Source: Paracoccus haematequi (GTDB taxonomy: Bacteria > Pseudomonadota > Alphaproteobacteria > Rhodobacterales > Rhodobacteraceae). Taken from it: a stretch of 64,000 nt of DNA. The translations under genes were made by a program, and so were the position numbers. The DNA lies in NCBI RefSeq assembly GCF_900631945.1, contig NZ_UZWE01000036.1, forward strand, positions 168,741-232,740, in the 5' to 3' direction. A model generated the notes under the pieces. It saw nothing but the letters and a program-made list of their open reading frames with translations, made no database searches and was not told the DNA's origin. Positions 40,784-49,568 of this stretch are shown one piece after another; within the stretch, counting starts at the first letter, position 1; each line of letters opens with the position of its first letter.

Positions 40784-42214
40784 ATGCCCAGCCTGCTTGA
40801 AGACCCCGACGCCCTTCGCATCCTGCTGATCGCGGCGGTTGCGATCCTGGCGGTCCTGACGGTGCTTGCGACGGGTTGGGCCAAGGCGCGTCGGCTGGCG
40901 GAAAGCCGCGCCGCCGATCTGGAAGCGCAGCTTGCCGCCCTGGGCGGGGAAGCGCGCGCCCTGGCCCTGCGCGCCGGCCAGCACGAGGCCCGGCTGGACG
41001 GTCAGTCCGCCCGCCTGTCGGAACTGTCCGAGGAACGCGACGGTCTGGCCGACGCGCTGCATCAGGCCCGGCAAGCCCTGTCCGCATCCCGGACCGAACT
41101 GGCCGAGGCGCGGTTGCGGGCCGAAAAGGACGCCGAATCCGCGGCCCGCGAGATCCAGACGCTGCGCGAATTGCGCGCTGATATGACGGCGCAATTCAAG
41201 CTGCTGGCTGCGGAAACCTTGCGCGCCCAACAGGGGGACATGCAGAAGGCACAGGGCGAGCAATTGTCCGCGCTGTTGAACCCGTTCCGCGAACAGGTGC
41301 ATCGCTTCCAGACTGAATTGCAGGCCAGAAACAAGGTCTTGGATGAAGAAGGTGCAAGACTGCGCGAACAGATTGCCTTTCTGCACCAGCGGTCCGAGGA
41401 TATCTCTCGCGAGGCGGTGAATCTGACCCGCGCCTTGAAGGGCGACAAGCAGCGGCAGGGCGCCTGGGGCGAGATGGTGCTGGAACGCCTGCTTGAGGAT
41501 TCGGGCCTGATCGCGGGCACCCATTACGACACCCAGTCCAGTTGGACCGACGATGACGGCAAGCGGTGGCGCCCGGATGTGGTGGTCAGGATGCCGCGCG
41601 CCAAGGTGATGGTGATCGACAGCAAGGTGTCGTTGAACGATTACGAAGCCTCGGTCAACGCCGAGGATCCGGCCGAGGCGCAGGCCGCGCTGCGCCGCCA
41701 TGTCGCGGCCCTGCGCGCCCATGTCGTGACGCTGGGCGACAAGGGCTATCACCGGATGGACGACGGTTCGGTCGATTACGTCCTGATGTTCATCCCCATC
41801 GAAGGCGCCTTCTCCGAGGCGCTGCGCGCCGATCCGACGCTGGCCAGCTTCGCAATGGAGCGGCGGGTGGGGCTGACGACGCCCACCACCCTGATGCTGA
41901 CGCTGCGCACCGTCGAACATATCTGGGCCGTCGAGCGGCGCGAGGCCAACGCGACCGAGATCGCCAAGCGCGCGGGCCAGCTTTACGACAAGGTGGCCGG
42001 CTTCGTGGATTCGATGGAGGGCGTGGGCCGCGCCCTGGATCAGGCGGGGCGGGCGCATGGTCAGGCCATGGACCGGCTGTGCCGGGGATCCGGCAACGTG
42101 ATCCGCCAGGTCGAGATCCTGCGCGAACTGGGCGCGCGCACCCAGAAGCGCATCGAGACCAGTCACGACGGCGATGACGGCTTTCGCCTGGAACCGCCCG
42201 AGGCCGCCGAATGA
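40784..42214 (+). CDS. rmuC: DNA recombination protein RmuC
   Basis: The 476-residue protein has an N-terminal membrane helix (ILLIAAVAILAVLTVLATGW), a long coiled coil (~35-150), and the RmuC domain with QGAWGEMVLERLLEDSGL, VMVIDSKVSLNDYEA and SVDYVLMFIPIEGAF, which resembles a restriction-endonuclease-like fold. RmuC limits recombination at inverted repeats. GTGGAGAG lies before the start. Overlaps yjbQ by 4 bases (ATGA). Confidence 0.94.
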   Translation: MPSLLEDPDALRILLIAAVAILAVLTVLATGWAKARRLAESRAADLEAQLAALGGEARALALRAGQHEARLDGQSARLSELSEERDGLADALHQARQALSASRTELAEARLRAEKDAESAAREIQTLRELRADMTAQFKLLAAETLRAQQGDMQKAQGEQLSALLNPFREQVHRFQTELQARNKVLDEEGARLREQIAFLHQRSEDISREAVNLTRALKGDKQRQGAWGEMVLERLLEDSGLIAGTHYDTQSSWTDDDGKRWRPDVVVRMPRAKVMVIDSKVSLNDYEASVNAEDPAEAQAALRRHVAALRAHVVTLGDKGYHRMDDGSVDYVLMFIPIEGAFSEALRADPTLASFAMERRVGLTTPTTLMLTLRTVEHIWAVERREANATEIAKRAGQLYDKVAGFVDSMEGVGRALDQAGRAHGQAMDRLCRGSGNVIRQVEILRELGARTQKRIETSHDGDDGFRLEPPEAAE

Positions 42215-42633
42215 ACCGCATCTTCACGATCTCGACGCGCGGTCCTGCCTGTCATGACTTCACCCGCGACGTGGCAGGGTGGCTGGCCGACCTGGGGGCA
42301 GGGGACGGGCTGCTGACCCTGATGGTGCGCCACACCTCTTGTTCGCTGCTGATCCAGGAAAACGCCGATCCCGATGTGCAGGTCGATCTGCTGGGCTGGC
42401 TGGACCGCATCGCCCCACCCGCCGATCACCCCTCGATGTCATGGCTGCGCCACCGCGACGAAGGCCCCGACGACATGCCCGCCCATCTGAAGGCGGCGGT
42501 CCTGCCGGTCAGCCTGCAGATCCCCGTGACGGACGGCCGGATGATGCTGGGAACGTGGCAGGGCCTCTATCTGGTCGAACACCGCCGCGCCCCGCACCGA
42601 CGAGAGATCGCGGCCCTGTTCCAGCCCGCCTGA
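42211..42633 (+). CDS. yjbQ: YjbQ family (UPF0047) protein
   Basis: The 140-residue protein carries the YjbQ signature: VRHTSCSLLIQENADPDV in the middle and MMLGTWQGLYLVEHR near the end. Members are small trimeric proteins with weak thiamine-phosphate synthase activity; the cellular role is unclear. It starts inside the rmuC stop (ATGA). Confidence 0.9.
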   Translation: MNRIFTISTRGPACHDFTRDVAGWLADLGAGDGLLTLMVRHTSCSLLIQENADPDVQVDLLGWLDRIAPPADHPSMSWLRHRDEGPDDMPAHLKAAVLPVSLQIPVTDGRMMLGTWQGLYLVEHRRAPHRREIAALFQPA

Positions 42634-42753
42634 CCCCGCGGCATTCCGGTCACAGACCAGCCGAAGAACATCTTGTGGCCTGTGGATAGTGCTACCCAAA
42701 TCCTGCCGATCTTTTATACTGCTGGGGATTTTCAGGGCAAAGGGGACAACTGG

Positions 42754-43218
42754 ATGCGCTGCCCGTTCTGCGGAAACGTCGATACGCAGGTCAAGGACTC
42801 GCGCCCGGCCGAGGATAACGTCGCCATCCGCCGCCGCCGGTTCTGCCCTGCCTGCGGGGGGCGCTTCACCACCTATGAGCGGGTGCAGCTGCGCGATCTG
42901 GTGGTCGTGAAGTCCAGCGGCCGGCGCGAGGATTTCGACCGCGACAAGATGGCCCGGTCGATCCGCATCGCGATGCAGAAACGCCCGGTCGAGCCGGAGC
43001 GGATCGAACAGATGATCAGCGGCATCGTGCGGCGGCTGGAAAGCACCGGCGAGACCGACATCCAGTCCAAGATGATCGGCGAGATCGTGATGGAGGCGCT
43101 GTCGCGCATCGACAACGTCGCCTATGTGCGCTTCGCTAGCGTCTACAAGAACTTCCAGGACGCCGACGATTTCGACAAGTTCGTGTCGGAACTGCGCCCC
43201 ATGCCCGGCAACGACTGA
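42754..43218 (+). CDS. nrdR: Transcriptional repressor NrdR
   Basis: The 154-residue repressor senses nucleotides and shuts down ribonucleotide reductase genes. It has a four-cysteine zinc ribbon ([20 protein letters not shown] ... [16 protein letters not shown]) and an ATP-cone domain from ~residue 49 ([20 protein letters not shown]). Start at 42754 has AAAGGGG upstream. It lies 2 bases from the GTG start of ribD, a common order. Confidence 0.97.
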   Translation: MRCPFCGNVDTQVKDSRPAEDNVAIRRRRFCPACGGRFTTYERVQLRDLVVVKSSGRREDFDRDKMARSIRIAMQKRPVEPERIEQMISGIVRRLESTGETDIQSKMIGEIVMEALSRIDNVAYVRFASVYKNFQDADDFDKFVSELRPMPGND

Positions 43219-43220
43219 CC

Positions 43221-44237
43221 GTGCCGCAGCCCGACGACCTGCGCCACATGGCCCATGCGCTGCGGCTGGCGCGGCGGGGGCTGGGAAATGTCTGGCCCAA
43301 TCCGGCGGTCGGCTGCGTGATCCTGCGCGACGGCCGCGTGGCAGGGCGGGGCTGGACCCAGCCGGGCGGGCGTCCCCACGCCGAACGCATGGCCCTGGAT
43401 CAGGCCGGTCCCATGGCGCGGGGCGCGACGGCCTATGTCACCCTTGAACCCTGCGCCCATCATGGCCGGACCCCCCCCTGTGCCGAGGGGCTGGCGGCGG
43501 CGGGGATCGCACGGGTCGTGTCGGCGATGACCGATCCCGATCCGCGCGTGGCCGGTCGCGGGCATGGGATCCTGCGGGACTCTGGGATCGACGTGACCGA
43601 GGGCGTCCGTCAGGCCGAGGCGCAGGAGTTGCAGGCCGGTTTCCTGTCCCGCATCCTGGCGGGGCGGCCCTTCGTGACGCTGAAGCTGGCGACCAGCTTT
43701 GACGGCCGGATCGCCACGGCTTCCGGCGAAAGCCAATGGATCACCGGCCCGCAGGCTCGGCTGCATGTCCATCTGCTGCGCAGCCAGCATGATGCGATCA
43801 TGGTGGGCGGCAATACCGCCCGCGCCGATCGGCCGTCGCTCAATGTCCGTGGGATCGCCACGCTGCGGCAGCCCCTGCGGGTGGTCATGACCTCTCGCCC
43901 GATTGCCGATCTGCCGCCCGAAGGGCCGATGCACGGCCCCATGATGCAGATCGACGCCCCGCCGCAAGACGCGCTGACCCGGCTTGCGCAGCACGGCATC
44001 ACCCGCCTGTTCTGCGAGGGGGGCGGCGGGCTGGCCGCGTCGCTGCTGCGCGCCGGGCTGGTCGATCAGATCATCGGCTATACCGCCGGGGTGGTGCTGG
44101 GCGGCGACGGACGGGCTGCGGTAGGGACGCTGGACCTGGCCCGGCTGGCCGATGCGCCCAGGTTCCGACTGGCCGAAACCCGGCGGCTGGGGGACGACCT
44201 GTTCCACCGCTGGACCGCCGAAAGGAGAGACGCATGA
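43221..44237 (+). CDS. ribD: Riboflavin biosynthesis protein RibD
   Basis: The 338-residue bifunctional enzyme deaminates and then reduces the pyrimidine intermediate of riboflavin synthesis. N-terminal deaminase: zinc ligands in GRPHAERMAL and LEPCAHHGRTPPC. C-terminal reductase: FVTLKLATSFDGRIATASGE and RLFCEGGGGLAASLL. Start is GTG at 43221. Unusually, the next gene is not ribE/ribC but an alcohol dehydrogenase that overlaps the stop (ATGA). Confidence 0.95.
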   Translation: MPQPDDLRHMAHALRLARRGLGNVWPNPAVGCVILRDGRVAGRGWTQPGGRPHAERMALDQAGPMARGATAYVTLEPCAHHGRTPPCAEGLAAAGIARVVSAMTDPDPRVAGRGHGILRDSGIDVTEGVRQAEAQELQAGFLSRILAGRPFVTLKLATSFDGRIATASGESQWITGPQARLHVHLLRSQHDAIMVGGNTARADRPSLNVRGIATLRQPLRVVMTSRPIADLPPEGPMHGPMMQIDAPPQDALTRLAQHGITRLFCEGGGGLAASLLRAGLVDQIIGYTAGVVLGGDGRAAVGTLDLARLADAPRFRLAETRRLGDDLFHRWTAERRDA

Positions 44238-45364
44238 AAATCCGTGCCGCCGTGCTGACAGCCTCGCCCGCCTCTGCGCCCTTCGCCGAAAGCCGCCCCT
44301 TGCGGATCCGGGAACTCGAGCTGGATCCCCCCGGTCCCGAGGAGGTTCTGGTCAGGATCGGCGCGGCGGGTCTGTGCCATTCCGATCTGTCGGTGATCAA
44401 CGGCAATCGTCCGCGCCCTGTGCCGATGGTCCTGGGACACGAGGCGGCGGGCACCGTGGTGCAAGTCGGTGCGGCGATCCGCGATCTGGCGCCGGGTGAC
44501 CGCGTGGTGATGACCTTCCAGCCGACCTGCGGCGCCTGCCTGCCCTGCGCGGAAGGGCGTCCCGCCCTGTGCATTCCGGGCGCCGAGGCGAACGGCAAGG
44601 GCGTGCTGATGTCCGGGACGATGCGGCTGCATGACGGGGGCGGCGACGTGCATCACCATTGCGGCGTGTCGGCCTATGCCGATCATGCGGTGGTGTCGCG
44701 CCATTCGGTGGTGCGGGTGGATGCGGACGACATCCCCTTTGCCGAACTGGCGCTGTTCGGCTGCGCGGTGCAGACGGGCGTCGGAGCGATCCTGAACACC
44801 TGCCGCGTTCAGCCCGGTCACAGCGTCGCCATCGTCGGCCTGGGCGGCGTGGGGCTGGCCGCGCTTTTGGGCGCCGTCGCGGCGGGCGCGACCGAGATCG
44901 TGGCGGTCGATCTGTCCGCCGACAAGCTGGCCTTGGCCCGAGATCTGGGCGCGACGCGCGTCTATGATGCCGCGGAACCAGGGGTCGCCGACCGGATCCG
45001 TGCGGAAACCGGCGGCGGCGTGGATCATGCGGTGGAACTGGCGGGCGCTGCCCCCGCCTTCGAGCTTGCCTACAAGATCACCCGGCGCGGCGGGCAGACG
45101 GTGACGGCGGGGCTTGCCGCGCCTACGGCCGAATTCCGCATCCCGGCCGTGAACATCGTGGCCGATGAACGAACCGTTAAGGGCAGCTATATGGGATCCT
45201 GCGTGCCGCAGCGCGACATTCCCCGCTTCATCCGCATGTATCGCGCGGGAATTCTGCCGGTGAACCGCCTGCTGACCCGCACTCTGACGCTGGACCGGAT
45301 CAACGAAGGGTTCGACCTGCTGGACCGGGGCGAGGCGATCCGCCAGGTCGTCCTATTCGACTGA
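44234..45364 (+). CDS. Zinc-dependent alcohol dehydrogenase
   Basis: The 376-residue medium-chain dehydrogenase has the catalytic-zinc GLCHSDLSVING and VLGHEAAGTV segments, structural-zinc cysteines in CGACLPCAEGRPALC, and the NAD-binding VAIVGLGGVGLAALLGAV. Length and the class III-like layout (CAVQTGVGAILNT) fit an NAD-dependent alcohol or formaldehyde-type dehydrogenase, but GSH-binding features were not checked. It overlaps ribD by 4 bases and its end overlaps the convergent penicillin-acylase-like gene by 12 bases. Confidence 0.92.
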   Translation: MKIRAAVLTASPASAPFAESRPLRIRELELDPPGPEEVLVRIGAAGLCHSDLSVINGNRPRPVPMVLGHEAAGTVVQVGAAIRDLAPGDRVVMTFQPTCGACLPCAEGRPALCIPGAEANGKGVLMSGTMRLHDGGGDVHHHCGVSAYADHAVVSRHSVVRVDADDIPFAELALFGCAVQTGVGAILNTCRVQPGHSVAIVGLGGVGLAALLGAVAAGATEIVAVDLSADKLALARDLGATRVYDAAEPGVADRIRAETGGGVDHAVELAGAAPAFELAYKITRRGGQTVTAGLAAPTAEFRIPAVNIVADERTVKGSYMGSCVPQRDIPRFIRMYRAGILPVNRLLTRTLTLDRINEGFDLLDRGEAIRQVVLFD

Positions 45365-47779
45365 CGGCCCGACCCAGGGTTCCAGGCGGGTGATGCCGGT
45401 GGCAGCCGCGCGGGCCAGCCCGGGATCCAGCGACATGCCGATATATTCGCCCCGGCGCCACAGCCCTGCCAGATCGTCGTAATGGCGCGACAGCGGGTGC
45501 CCGGACTGCCCGGTCGAGATGACGAAGACCGAACTGTCGGGATCGGCCAGATCATAGACGCCGCGATAGCCCGGACCCGTCGCCGCCTCGAACGGATCGG
45601 GACCGGCGCCCAGCATCCCCGTATGGGACACGGTGAAGGCGCCGCCGGAAATCGACTGCGACAGGTTCACGATCCAGCCAAGCGCCGGGATCCGGCCCAG
45701 GCCCGGATGGACATGGCGCGCCTGATGCGCGTCGCCCCACCGCCAGCTTGTCACGTCGGGACCGAAGCGCTGCGTCAAATCCAGGATCGCGCGGTCCAGG
45801 GCCTGCCGGGCGATGGTCGTGCAATCCTCGACCCGGGCGCTTTGCACGATGTCGCACCAGGCTGCTGCGCCGTTGCGGTTGCGAAAGACCGAATCGATGA
45901 AACCGGGATGCAGGCTGCGGATGTCGTCGGCAAGGGGGCCAAGCTCGTCCCGGATCAGGCGGTCTTGCAGCGCGGCCATCCAGGCGGAATAGATCAGCGG
46001 CTCGGGCAGATGCTCGCTCATGGCGCCGTCCCATTCGGCCAGCAGGTTCAGCGCGTCCTGACGCTGCCGGTCGGGCGTGCCGGGGGCGGCGGGCTCGCCC
46101 GTGAACCACAGATCGGCCCCGACCAGGGGCAGCAGCGCGCGCGCGGCGGGGCTGACGATATCCAGCTGGGCGGCGATGAAGCTGTCGCGGGAATGAACCT
46201 CTCGGTCGTTCAGCAGATGCGACAGCCGCGCGCGGCGCAGGCCCAGGGGGCCGCGTTCCTCGGTCGCGAGCGCCAGGTTGCCGGGGGTGGGGCTGTCCTG
46301 GGTGACGGGCACCAGCCCGGACCATTCGCCTTCGGGCAGCCAGCCCGGAACCGGCATCGCGCCCCCGGTCGGATGGCTGGCCGGGCGCTGCGGCAGCGCG
46401 CCGACGGTCACCTGTCGGATGCCGTCGGTATCGGCCAGCGTCACCGCCATCGCGGGCGCGACCACCCGGCCAAGCGCGGTGGCGGCGCTGTCGGCATCGG
46501 TGGCGCGCATCAGGCCGATCAGCGCCGACATGGTGGTGTCGGTGGCCGACAGCCCGGTCCATCGCAACGCGGGCACATATCCCAGCGGGGTGACATCGGC
46601 CAGCCCCGGATCCAGCAGCGGCACCAGGGGTCCGTTGCGGGTGCTGCGCAGAACGACGGCGCGCGCCGGTTCGTCCAGGACGCGGATCACCTCGCGCCGG
46701 GTGGCGAATTCGGTCCAGCCTTCCGCGCCGCGATAGCGGTCGGCCTGGCCGGGCTGGACCTCCTCGATGGCGATGTCCGCGTCGTCGACGGCGGCCGGGG
46801 CAATGCCCCATGCCAGTTGCGGATTGCGCCCGGAAAAGATCACCGGCAGCCCCGGTATCGTCGCCCCGATCACCCCGCCCGGCGTCAGTTGCAGCCGCGC
46901 CAGGTAATACAACGACGGCGCGATCAGCGGGCCTTGGGGATCGTTGGCCAGCAGCGCGCCGCCCGCCGCCGTGCGGTCGGCCCCGGCCGCGAAGGCATTG
47001 GCGCCAAGTCCCTGGTTGGGGCGCAGGAACCCGGCGGCGTCGCGGGCCGGCGGATCGCCCCGCCGCGCCTCGGGCGGGGCGAGGCGCGCGCCGGGGAACA
47101 GGTCGGCATAGCGGGGCAGGGCGGCGCTGCCTTCGCCCGTCAGCACCTCGGTTCCCCGGTCGGGCCAGGTCAGCGACAGGCGGGCGCGCAGGATCTCCTC
47201 GGCCGCCGAATTGCTGGTGGCGGCGGCCAGAAGCTTCAGGATCGCCAGCGAATCGGCGGGCTGCCAATAGGCGATCTCTTGCGGCAGGACGAAGAATTCC
47301 GGCGCGCCCCGGCCCAACGCGCCTTTGTTGACCTGCGCGATCCACTGGTTCACGCCCTCGGAATAGGCGCGCAGCGCGGCCTGGGTGGCCTGATCCTGGG
47401 ATTCGACCGACGCGGCGGCGTTGCGATACAGTTCCAGCCGCCGCGCCAGGTCGTCGGCGGGGAAGGCGCCCGCGCCATAGACCTCGGACAGGCGGCCCTG
47501 GGCCGCGCGGCGCAGCAGCGTCATCTGGAACAGCCGGTCCTGGGCATGGGCCAGCCCCAGGGCGAAGAACACGTCCTCGTCCGTCTGGCCGAAGATATGG
47601 GGCACGTTCTCGGTGGTGCGCACGATCTCGACGGGGGCGGAAATGCCCTGGACGCGCAGCGTGGCGTTATAGTCGGGCAGCGACCGCACGGCGAAATACC
47701 AGGCCAGGATCGCCGCCACGACCAGCAGCACGATCAGCCCGATGGTCAGCCGCAGGAGCCAGCGGAAAAGGGTCAGCAT
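45353..47779 (-). CDS. Penicillin-acylase family protein, nucleophile Ser replaced
   Basis: About 808 residues from ATG 47779, with an N-terminal membrane anchor (LLRLTIGLIVLLVVAAILAW), so it is a periplasm-facing protein. Family features: NVPHIFGQTDEDVFFALGLA, HAQDRLFQMTLLRRAAQGRL, LANDPQ, LPVIFSGRNPQLAWGIA. The site where the precursor is normally cut, and where the beta chain begins with the nucleophile Ser (GSN), reads LGANAFAAG, with Ala260 in place of Ser. Also LANDPQ stands where LANDPH is usual. It may be an inactive or repurposed member. Convergent with the dehydrogenase. Confidence 0.88.
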   Translation of the reverse strand: MLTLFRWLLRLTIGLIVLLVVAAILAWYFAVRSLPDYNATLRVQGISAPVEIVRTTENVPHIFGQTDEDVFFALGLAHAQDRLFQMTLLRRAAQGRLSEVYGAGAFPADDLARRLELYRNAAASVESQDQATQAALRAYSEGVNQWIAQVNKGALGRGAPEFFVLPQEIAYWQPADSLAILKLLAAATSNSAAEEILRARLSLTWPDRGTEVLTGEGSAALPRYADLFPGARLAPPEARRGDPPARDAAGFLRPNQGLGANAFAAGADRTAAGGALLANDPQGPLIAPSLYYLARLQLTPGGVIGATIPGLPVIFSGRNPQLAWGIAPAAVDDADIAIEEVQPGQADRYRGAEGWTEFATRREVIRVLDEPARAVVLRSTRNGPLVPLLDPGLADVTPLGYVPALRWTGLSATDTTMSALIGLMRATDADSAATALGRVVAPAMAVTLADTDGIRQVTVGALPQRPASHPTGGAMPVPGWLPEGEWSGLVPVTQDSPTPGNLALATEERGPLGLRRARLSHLLNDREVHSRDSFIAAQLDIVSPAARALLPLVGADLWFTGEPAAPGTPDRQRQDALNLLAEWDGAMSEHLPEPLIYSAWMAALQDRLIRDELGPLADDIRSLHPGFIDSVFRNRNGAAAWCDIVQSARVEDCTTIARQALDRAILDLTQRFGPDVTSWRWGDAHQARHVHPGLGRIPALGWIVNLSQSISGGAFTVSHTGMLGAGPDPFEAATGPGYRGVYDLADPDSSVFVISTGQSGHPLSRHYDDLAGLWRRGEYIGMSLDPGLARAAATGITRLEPWVGPSVE

Positions 47780-47934
47780 GTCGGAAGATGATCCATGGCC
47801 TGGTCCGCTGCCTGTCCTTCGGGGGCCTGCGCGCTTGACCATGGCGCGCGGGAGTGTTGGGGTGCTGCATAATTCAGGCGCGGCGCCAGTTCAACGCACG
47901 GCTGCCCGCGCCATGTGCGACAATCGAGGGACGA

Positions 47935-48798
47935 ATGGCTAAGCTGGCATTTCTGGGACTGGGCGTCATGGGCGCGCCGATGGCGGGGCATCTGAAGGCC
48001 GCAGGGCACGATGTGACGGTGTTCAACCGCACCCGTTCCAAGGCCGGCGACTGGGTGGCCCGGCATGGCGGCGCCTGGGCGGAAACCCCGCGCCAGGCGG
48101 CCGAGGGCGCGGAATTCGTGCTGTGCTGCGTGGGCAATGACGACGACCTGCGCCAGGTCTGCCTTGGTCCCGACGGCGCCTTCGCCGGGATGCAGCCGGG
48201 CGCGATCTTTGTCGATCACACCACGGTATCCGCCGCCGTGACCCGCGAACTGGCTCGGGCCGCGCGGGATCTGGGGCTGGGCTATGTGGACGCGCCGGTA
48301 TCGGGCGGGCAGGCGGGGGCCGAGAACGGCCAGCTTTCCGTCATGTGCGGCGGATCGGGGGCCGATTTCGATGCGGCCGCCCCGGTGATCGACGCCTATG
48401 CCCGGATCTGCCGCCGGATGGGCGATGTCGGCGCGGGCCAGATCACCAAGATGTGCAACCAGATCGCCATCGCCGGTCTGGTCCAGGCGCTGTCGGAATC
48501 GCTGGCCTTCGCCAAGAAGTCGGGGCTGGAGGTCGAAAAGGTGGTCGAGGTGATCAGCCAGGGCGCCGCCGGAAGCTGGCAGATGGCCAACCGCCACAAG
48601 ACCATGGATGCGGGCCAGTTCGACCACGGTTTCGCGGTGGACTGGATGCGCAAGGATCTGGCGATCTGCCTGGCCGCCGCGGACGAGGTGGGCGCCTCGC
48701 TGCCCGTGACCGCCCTGGTCGATCAGTTCTACAAGGATGTGCAGCGGATGGGTGGGGGCCGCTGGGACACCTCGTCCCTGATCGCGCGGCTGGGCTAG
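47935..48798 (+). CDS. 3-hydroxyisobutyrate dehydrogenase family protein
   Basis: The 287-residue NAD(P)-dependent beta-hydroxyacid dehydrogenase has LAFLGLGVMGAPMAGHL at the N-terminus (Rossmann GxGxMG), FVDHTTVSAAV, YVDAPVSGGQAGAENG, and the catalytic-lysine region GAGQITKMCNQ. Substrate could be 3-hydroxyisobutyrate, tartronate semialdehyde or a related acid; no valine-degradation genes are near. Start at 47935 follows CGAGGG. Divergent from the acylase-like gene. Confidence 0.9.
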   Translation: MAKLAFLGLGVMGAPMAGHLKAAGHDVTVFNRTRSKAGDWVARHGGAWAETPRQAAEGAEFVLCCVGNDDDLRQVCLGPDGAFAGMQPGAIFVDHTTVSAAVTRELARAARDLGLGYVDAPVSGGQAGAENGQLSVMCGGSGADFDAAAPVIDAYARICRRMGDVGAGQITKMCNQIAIAGLVQALSESLAFAKKSGLEVEKVVEVISQGAAGSWQMANRHKTMDAGQFDHGFAVDWMRKDLAICLAAADEVGASLPVTALVDQFYKDVQRMGGGRWDTSSLIARLG

Positions 48799-49568
48799 GC
48801 GCGCTTCGACTCGAACCGTTTCAGGACGGGTTCCGCCCGGTCCAGGGCGCGGCGGATATGATCGGGAAAGCTGCCGGGCCTGATCGCCAAGGTCGCCGAA
48901 TGGGCGGCGCAGACGGTGCGGGCGTCGCGCCATTCCTTCGCGATCTGCAAGGCCCAGGCGCGGAAATCCCGCGCCGCGCCGGGACGGTCCTGCAAGGCCT
49001 GGCCCAGGGTCGGGTGAAAGGTCAGGCGCGGCAGCCGCAGAAGCCGCCGCAGCAGGCCGGGGATCGGCAGGACGTTCAGCGTGTCGTCGACATGCAGGCT
49101 GCCGCTGGCCGGGTGATAGGCCAGCAGCGACCCCGCATGGACGCGCTCGTTCTGGCAGATATAGTCGATCCCCTCGGGCAGGGAAAAGCGCAGGTCGGGA
49201 AACCGTGCCGCGACCTGGGCGGATTCGACCGCCTCGGGCTGCCAGGGCAGGGCAGGCCATGTCCGGCGGTGGCGATCCGACCCGAACAGCAGCGCCTGGG
49301 GGAACATCCGGTGCGTCGTCTCGCAATGGATCGTGTGGAACGGATGCAGGTTCAGAATCGCCCGCACCGCCCGGCCGTCGTCGGTCAGCGCCATGACCTG
49401 TCGGGCAACCGTATCCCGCAATCCATAGGAATCGAGGACCAGGAAACCCCCCGACGACAGCCGCACCAGAGACGACTGCGTGCCGACATTCACCACGCCG
49501 CCGATCCGCAGCGTGCCGCGGATGTTCCAGAAGCCGTTGCCGAGGTCGATCACCCGATCCGCCATCAC
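48795..49568 (-). CDS. Metallo-beta-lactamase-like protein with degenerate metal motif
   Basis: The 257-residue protein has a beta-lactamase-fold feel (SSLVRLSSGGFLVLDSYGL; NLHPFHTIHCE; LLAYHPASGSLHVDDTLNVL), but the metal motif HxHxDH reads HPFHTIH, so the two-metal site looks altered. A hydrolase or a non-catalytic relative are both possible. It begins within the stop of the flavoprotein gene (ATGA), and its end overlaps the convergent dehydrogenase gene by 4 bases. Confidence 0.7.
   Translation of the reverse strand: MMADRVIDLGNGFWNIRGTLRIGGVVNVGTQSSLVRLSSGGFLVLDSYGLRDTVARQVMALTDDGRAVRAILNLHPFHTIHCETTHRMFPQALLFGSDRHRRTWPALPWQPEAVESAQVAARFPDLRFSLPEGIDYICQNERVHAGSLLAYHPASGSLHVDDTLNVLPIPGLLRRLLRLPRLTFHPTLGQALQDRPGAARDFRAWALQIAKEWRDARTVCAAHSATLAIRPGSFPDHIRRALDRAEPVLKRFESKRA

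Noticed and set aside
42634..42753. Riboswitch (FMN or thiamine) before nrdR-ribD or near yjbQ
   Set aside because: No conserved RFN- or THI-box elements are recognisable in this 120-base gap.
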